Part shown: one piece after another, positions 29,312 through 31,400 of the stretch | Layout: each line of letters begins with the position of its first letter | Position numbering within the stretch: the stretch's first letter is position 1 | Assembly: GCA_900555855.1 (NCBI GenBank) | Contig: USML01000007.1 | Span: 1-31,400 of the forward strand | Reading direction: 5' to 3' | DNA: 31,400 nucleotides | Origin: an uncultured Eubacteriales bacterium | Lineage (GTDB): Bacteria > Bacillota > Clostridia > Oscillospirales > Butyricicoccaceae | Notes under the pieces: model-generated | Databases searched by the model: none | Told to the model about the DNA's origin: nothing | The model's input: only the letters and a program-made list of their open reading frames with translations | Translations under genes and position numbers: made by a program

Positions 29312-30480
29312 AGCCCCTTTCCGGCCGCACTGCGGTCTTTACCGATTCCGTCATCCGCCGGATGACGCGGATCTCCGCCCAATACGGCGCCGTCAATCTT
29401 TCTCAGGGCTTTCCGGATTTTGATCCGCCGGAGGCCATCCTGCAGCGACTGGCAGAGGTCGCCCATGAGGATTTTCACCAGTATTCCATCACCTGGGGCG
29501 CAAAAAACTTCCGGGAGGCGCTGGCCGCCAAGCAGTCGCCCCGGATGGGCTATACCATCGACCCGGAGCGCGAGATCACCGTCACCTGCGGCAGTACGGA
29601 GGCCATGATGGCCGCCATGATGACGGTGGTGGATCCGGGCGATAAGGTCATCGTCTTTTCTCCCTTTTATGAAAACTACGGGGCCGACGCCATCCTCTCC
29701 GGGGCGGAGCCCATCTATGTCTCCCTGTGCCCGCCGGACTATCATTTTGATCCCGGCGCGCTGGAGCAGGCCTTCCGGCAAAAGCCCAAGGCGCTGATCC
29801 TCTGCAACCCCTCCAATCCCTGCGGCAAGGTGTTTACCCGGGAGGAGCTGCAGACCATCGCCGATCTGGCGGAGCAATACGATGCCTATGTGATCACCGA
29901 CGAGGTCTATGAGCATATCGTCTATGCTCCCTTCCAGCACATCTATTTCAGCTCGCTGCCCCGGATGCGGCAGCGGACCATCTGCTGCAGCTCGCTTTCC
30001 AAGACCTATTCCATCACCGGCTGGCGGCTGGGCTATACCATCGCGCCGGAGGAGATCACCGAGCGCATCAAAAAGGTCCACGATTTTCTCACGGTGGGCG
30101 CGGCTGCGCCGCTGCAGGAGGCCGTGATCCCCGGCCTGCGCTTCGGGCAGGACTATTACGACGGCCTGCAGGCGGAATACACCCACAAGCGGGACCTGTT
30201 TCTTCAGGGGCTGGACCGGATCGGCCTGACCCACAATGTGCCTCAGGGCGCCTATTATGTGATGCTGGACATCGGGGAGTTCGGCTTTGCCAGCGATCTG
30301 GAGTTCTGCGAGACGCTGGCGGAAAGGGTAGGGGTGGGGGCCGTCCCCGGCTCCAGCTTCTTCCGGGAGGATGTGAATCATCTGATCCGCTTCCACTTCG
30401 CCAAGAAGGACGAGACGCTGCTGGAGGCCCTGAACCGGCTGGAGCATATCCGGGAGAAGATCCCCGCCCGCCGGTCCTGA
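29308..30480 (+). CDS. PLP-dependent aminotransferase, class I/II (YbdL/KAT-like)
   Basis: A 390-residue fold-type I aminotransferase. The N-terminal AVNLSQGFPDFDPPEAI is typical of the kynurenine/methionine aminotransferase branch. ITVTCGSTEAM binds cofactor phosphate; NPSNPCGK (Asn167 to Lys174), ITDEVYEH (Asp198, Tyr201) and SSLSKTYSITGWRLGY (PLP-binding Lys232) follow. The C-terminal arginine for the substrate carboxylate lies in LIRFHFAKK. The resemblance to E. coli YbdL, a methionine aminotransferase, covers start, middle and the FAKK end. Its ATG overlaps the oxidoreductase stop, so the two are coupled and lie in the met operon. It could aminate 4-methylthio-2-oxobutyrate to methionine; aspartate or aromatic specificity cannot be excluded. 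Confidence 0.9.
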   Translation: MKPLSGRTAVFTDSVIRRMTRISAQYGAVNLSQGFPDFDPPEAILQRLAEVAHEDFHQYSITWGAKNFREALAAKQSPRMGYTIDPEREITVTCGSTEAMMAAMMTVVDPGDKVIVFSPFYENYGADAILSGAEPIYVSLCPPDYHFDPGALEQAFRQKPKALILCNPSNPCGKVFTREELQTIADLAEQYDAYVITDEVYEHIVYAPFQHIYFSSLPRMRQRTICCSSLSKTYSITGWRLGYTIAPEEITERIKKVHDFLTVGAAAPLQEAVIPGLRFGQDYYDGLQAEYTHKRDLFLQGLDRIGLTHNVPQGAYYVMLDIGEFGFASDLEFCETLAERVGVGAVPGSSFFREDVNHLIRFHFAKKDETLLEALNRLEHIREKIPARRS

Positions 30481-30502
30481 GCCGCAGCGCCATAGAAAAA
30501 AA

Positions 30503-30530
30503 GCACCCTCCCGTGTCCCCGGGAGGGTGC
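30503..30530 (-). terminator. Terminator of the Rrf2 gene; may also stop the met operon
   Basis: GCACCCTCCCG (30503-30513) and CGGGAGGGTGC (30520-30530) form a perfect 11-bp stem with a 6-nt loop. Seven A precede it, giving a U-run on the minus strand. The plus strand has only a weak T content after it. Confidence 0.85.
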
Positions 30531-30618
30531 GCTTGCAGTTCAGAAAAGATCGCGGCGGACTCATTCCACCATCAGCAGGCCAAAATGGTTCTGTTCCTCG
30601 CCCCGTTCCCGCAGGGTA

Positions 30619-30861
30619 TTAGCAGTCCAGCCCGTCCGGATCCCGGCGCATCAGGTCGGCCAGGGTGTAGCTGCTGAGATATTGCTCCATGACCTGCTGC
30701 AGGCCCGCCCAGAGGGGCAGCGTCCGGACGATGCTTTCCAGATATTTTTCCGAGATCTCCTGCCGCCGGGCGATGTCCTTCAGGGGGATATAGCCGTCGG
30801 AGGGATGCTCCGCCATATCCACCAGCACCCGCAGCGCATAGCGGCCCTTGGTGGAGATCAT
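30619..30861 (-). CDS. Shortened Rrf2-family regulator, in-frame internal deletion
   Basis: An 80-residue protein made of two ends of a normal Rrf2/IscR/CymR-type regulator (usually about 140-160 residues). Residues 1-46, STKGRYALRVLVDMA through ISEKYLESIV, give the first helices and recognition helix. The sequence then jumps to RTLPLWAGLQQVMEQYLSSYTLADL, the C-terminal dimerisation helix. The wing and the segment that carries the three sensing cysteines are missing. The only Cys is the last residue. The junction lies at a CGTCCGGACG palindrome (30721-30730). AAAGGGGG lies about 11 nt before the ATG. It may be a decaying gene, or a mini-regulator that dimerises but does not sense. Divergent from the HtrA-like gene. 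Confidence 0.75.
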   Translation of the reverse strand: MISTKGRYALRVLVDMAEHPSDGYIPLKDIARRQEISEKYLESIVRTLPLWAGLQQVMEQYLSSYTLADLMRRDPDGLDC

Positions 30862-30898
30862 TATGCGCAGCGCCCCCTTTCCCGTCTGTTCTGCCTTG

Positions 30899-30934
30899 AT
30901 TATACTATAGCCCCCCCGGCGGATTGCAACCGCC
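30899..30934 (-). promoter_or_regulatory. Rrf2 promoter region with hairpin/operator candidate
   Basis: Minus strand: TTGCAA (30929-30924), TATAAT (30904-30899), spacer 19 nt, which is long. The -35 lies inside an inverted repeat GGCGG (30918-30922) and CCGCC (30930-30934), possibly a binding site. A run of seven C lies in the spacer. Confidence 0.45.
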
Positions 30935-30976
30935 GTGTTTTTTGCAAAAGCGCTTTTCTTTTTCCGCAGTTTCCGC

Positions 30977-30982
30977 TATACT
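30977..30982 (+). promoter_or_regulatory. -10 element of the HtrA-like gene
   Basis: TATACT, 32 nt before the ATG. No good -35 is seen at 16-18 nt (only TTTTCT). Confidence 0.45.
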
Positions 30983-31014
30983 GAAGCAAATAACACCAGA
31001 ACGGAGAGCCTGCC

Positions 31015-31400
31015 ATGAACGATAGCCGCCATTTCGATCCCTTTTCCAGGCCCATGGGCCGCCCCGACTGCCGGCTCGTCCCAAAGCGCCGCCGCTGGCC
31101 GCTGCGGGTGCTGCTGGCGCTGGCGGCAGTGCTGGCCGTGGCGGCGGTTTCCGCCGCCTCTGTCTATGGGATGCTGCGGCTGTCCCAGCGGCAGGTGGAT
31201 CTGACCGGACGGAAGATCGTCTTCCACCCGGTGGAAAAGGACAGCGCAGACGCCCTCTCCCTGCCGGAGCTTTATGAGAAGTGCCGGCCGGTGGTGGTGA
31301 ATGTGATGGTGCAGGGCTCCGGCGGCGCAGCCAGCAGCAGCGGCACCGGCTTTGTGCTCACGGAGGATGGCTATATCGCCACCTGCGCCCATGTGGTGAC
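31015..31400 (+). CDS. HtrA/DegP-like serine protease (N-terminal part, cut by window edge)
   Basis: The first 128 residues of a membrane-anchored trypsin-like protease. A basic N-terminus (VPKRRRWPLR) leads into one membrane segment at about residues 28-50 (VLLALAAVLAVAAVSAASVYG). After a linker comes the start of the protease domain: ELYEKCRPVVVNVMVQGSGG, then SSSGTGFVLTEDGYIATCAHVV. The His in CAHVV is the first residue of the His-Asp-Ser triad. Asp, Ser and any PDZ domain lie beyond the window. GGAGAG lies about 8 nt upstream of the ATG at 31015. Divergent from the short Rrf2 gene. Such proteases handle misfolded envelope proteins. Confidence 0.9.
   Translation, partial: MNDSRHFDPFSRPMGRPDCRLVPKRRRWPLRVLLALAAVLAVAAVSAASVYGMLRLSQRQVDLTGRKIVFHPVEKDSADALSLPELYEKCRPVVVNVMVQGSGGAASSSGTGFVLTEDGYIATCAHVV

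Overview
The window is about 31.4 kb of GC-rich bacterial chromosome. It looks like a strict anaerobe of the Clostridia (Bacillota), probably of the Oscillospiraceae type. This is inferred from Rex, TTG starts behind strong AGGAGG-type ribosome-binding sites, a PolA with a decayed proofreading domain, and clostridial-style Trk, Dpp and Met transport genes; no rRNA or other decisive marker is present. Genes are dense, most operons use ATGA or TAATG overlaps, and many promoters have a -35 of the TTGCAA kind with a 17-nt spacer.

Layout. (1) 1-2160, minus strand: marR - E2-like acyltransferase - AMP-binding acyl-CoA synthetase (cut by the window edge), from a consensus promoter with a palindromic operator candidate. 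(2) 2229-5258, plus: trkA-trkH potassium uptake. (3) 5236-6766: a serine beta-lactamase-family hydrolase whose promoter is nested in the trkH terminator. (4) 6789-8520, minus: an AT-rich gene for an unknown secreted protein, coupled to a GC-rich unknown membrane protein; this looks acquired. (5) 8604-8985, minus: a small cysteine-rich protein. (6) 9072-17594: an AraC regulator, a class A beta-lactamase-like hydrolase, a five-gene dipeptide/oligopeptide ABC transporter and a convergent zinc D-aminopeptidase DppA, together a likely system for peptides containing D-amino acids. (7) 17785-17934, minus: tRNA-Gln(CTG). (8) 17976-22285: polA-rimI-tsaD. (9) 22450-24900: rex, a short-chain dehydrogenase and a TtcA-like PP-loop enzyme. 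(10) 24963-30480: a methionine operon. (11) 30503-31400: an internally shortened Rrf2 regulator (minus) and the start of an HtrA-like protease (plus).

The most interesting part is region 10. A good promoter (TTGACA, 17 nt, TATGCT) drives a 46-residue ORF containing 12 Met and 6 Cys. Nine of the 16 codons 11-26 are ATG. The ORF ends in the loop of one hairpin, and a strong intrinsic terminator follows just before metN. I see no S-box or T-box. This looks like ribosome-mediated, leader-peptide attenuation of methionine genes. The operon continues beyond metNIQ into a GlcD-type 2-hydroxyacid oxidoreductase and a YbdL/KAT-like aminotransferase, which suggests import and conversion of methionine hydroxy/keto analogues or D-methionine to L-methionine.

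Other points worth a second look: the E2-like protein has Glu in place of the catalytic His; the Rrf2 protein has lost its wing and cysteine segment in frame; three DnaA-box-like 9-mers lie upstream of rex; and a three-codon ORF precedes two mutually exclusive hairpins in the leader of the AT-rich gene.
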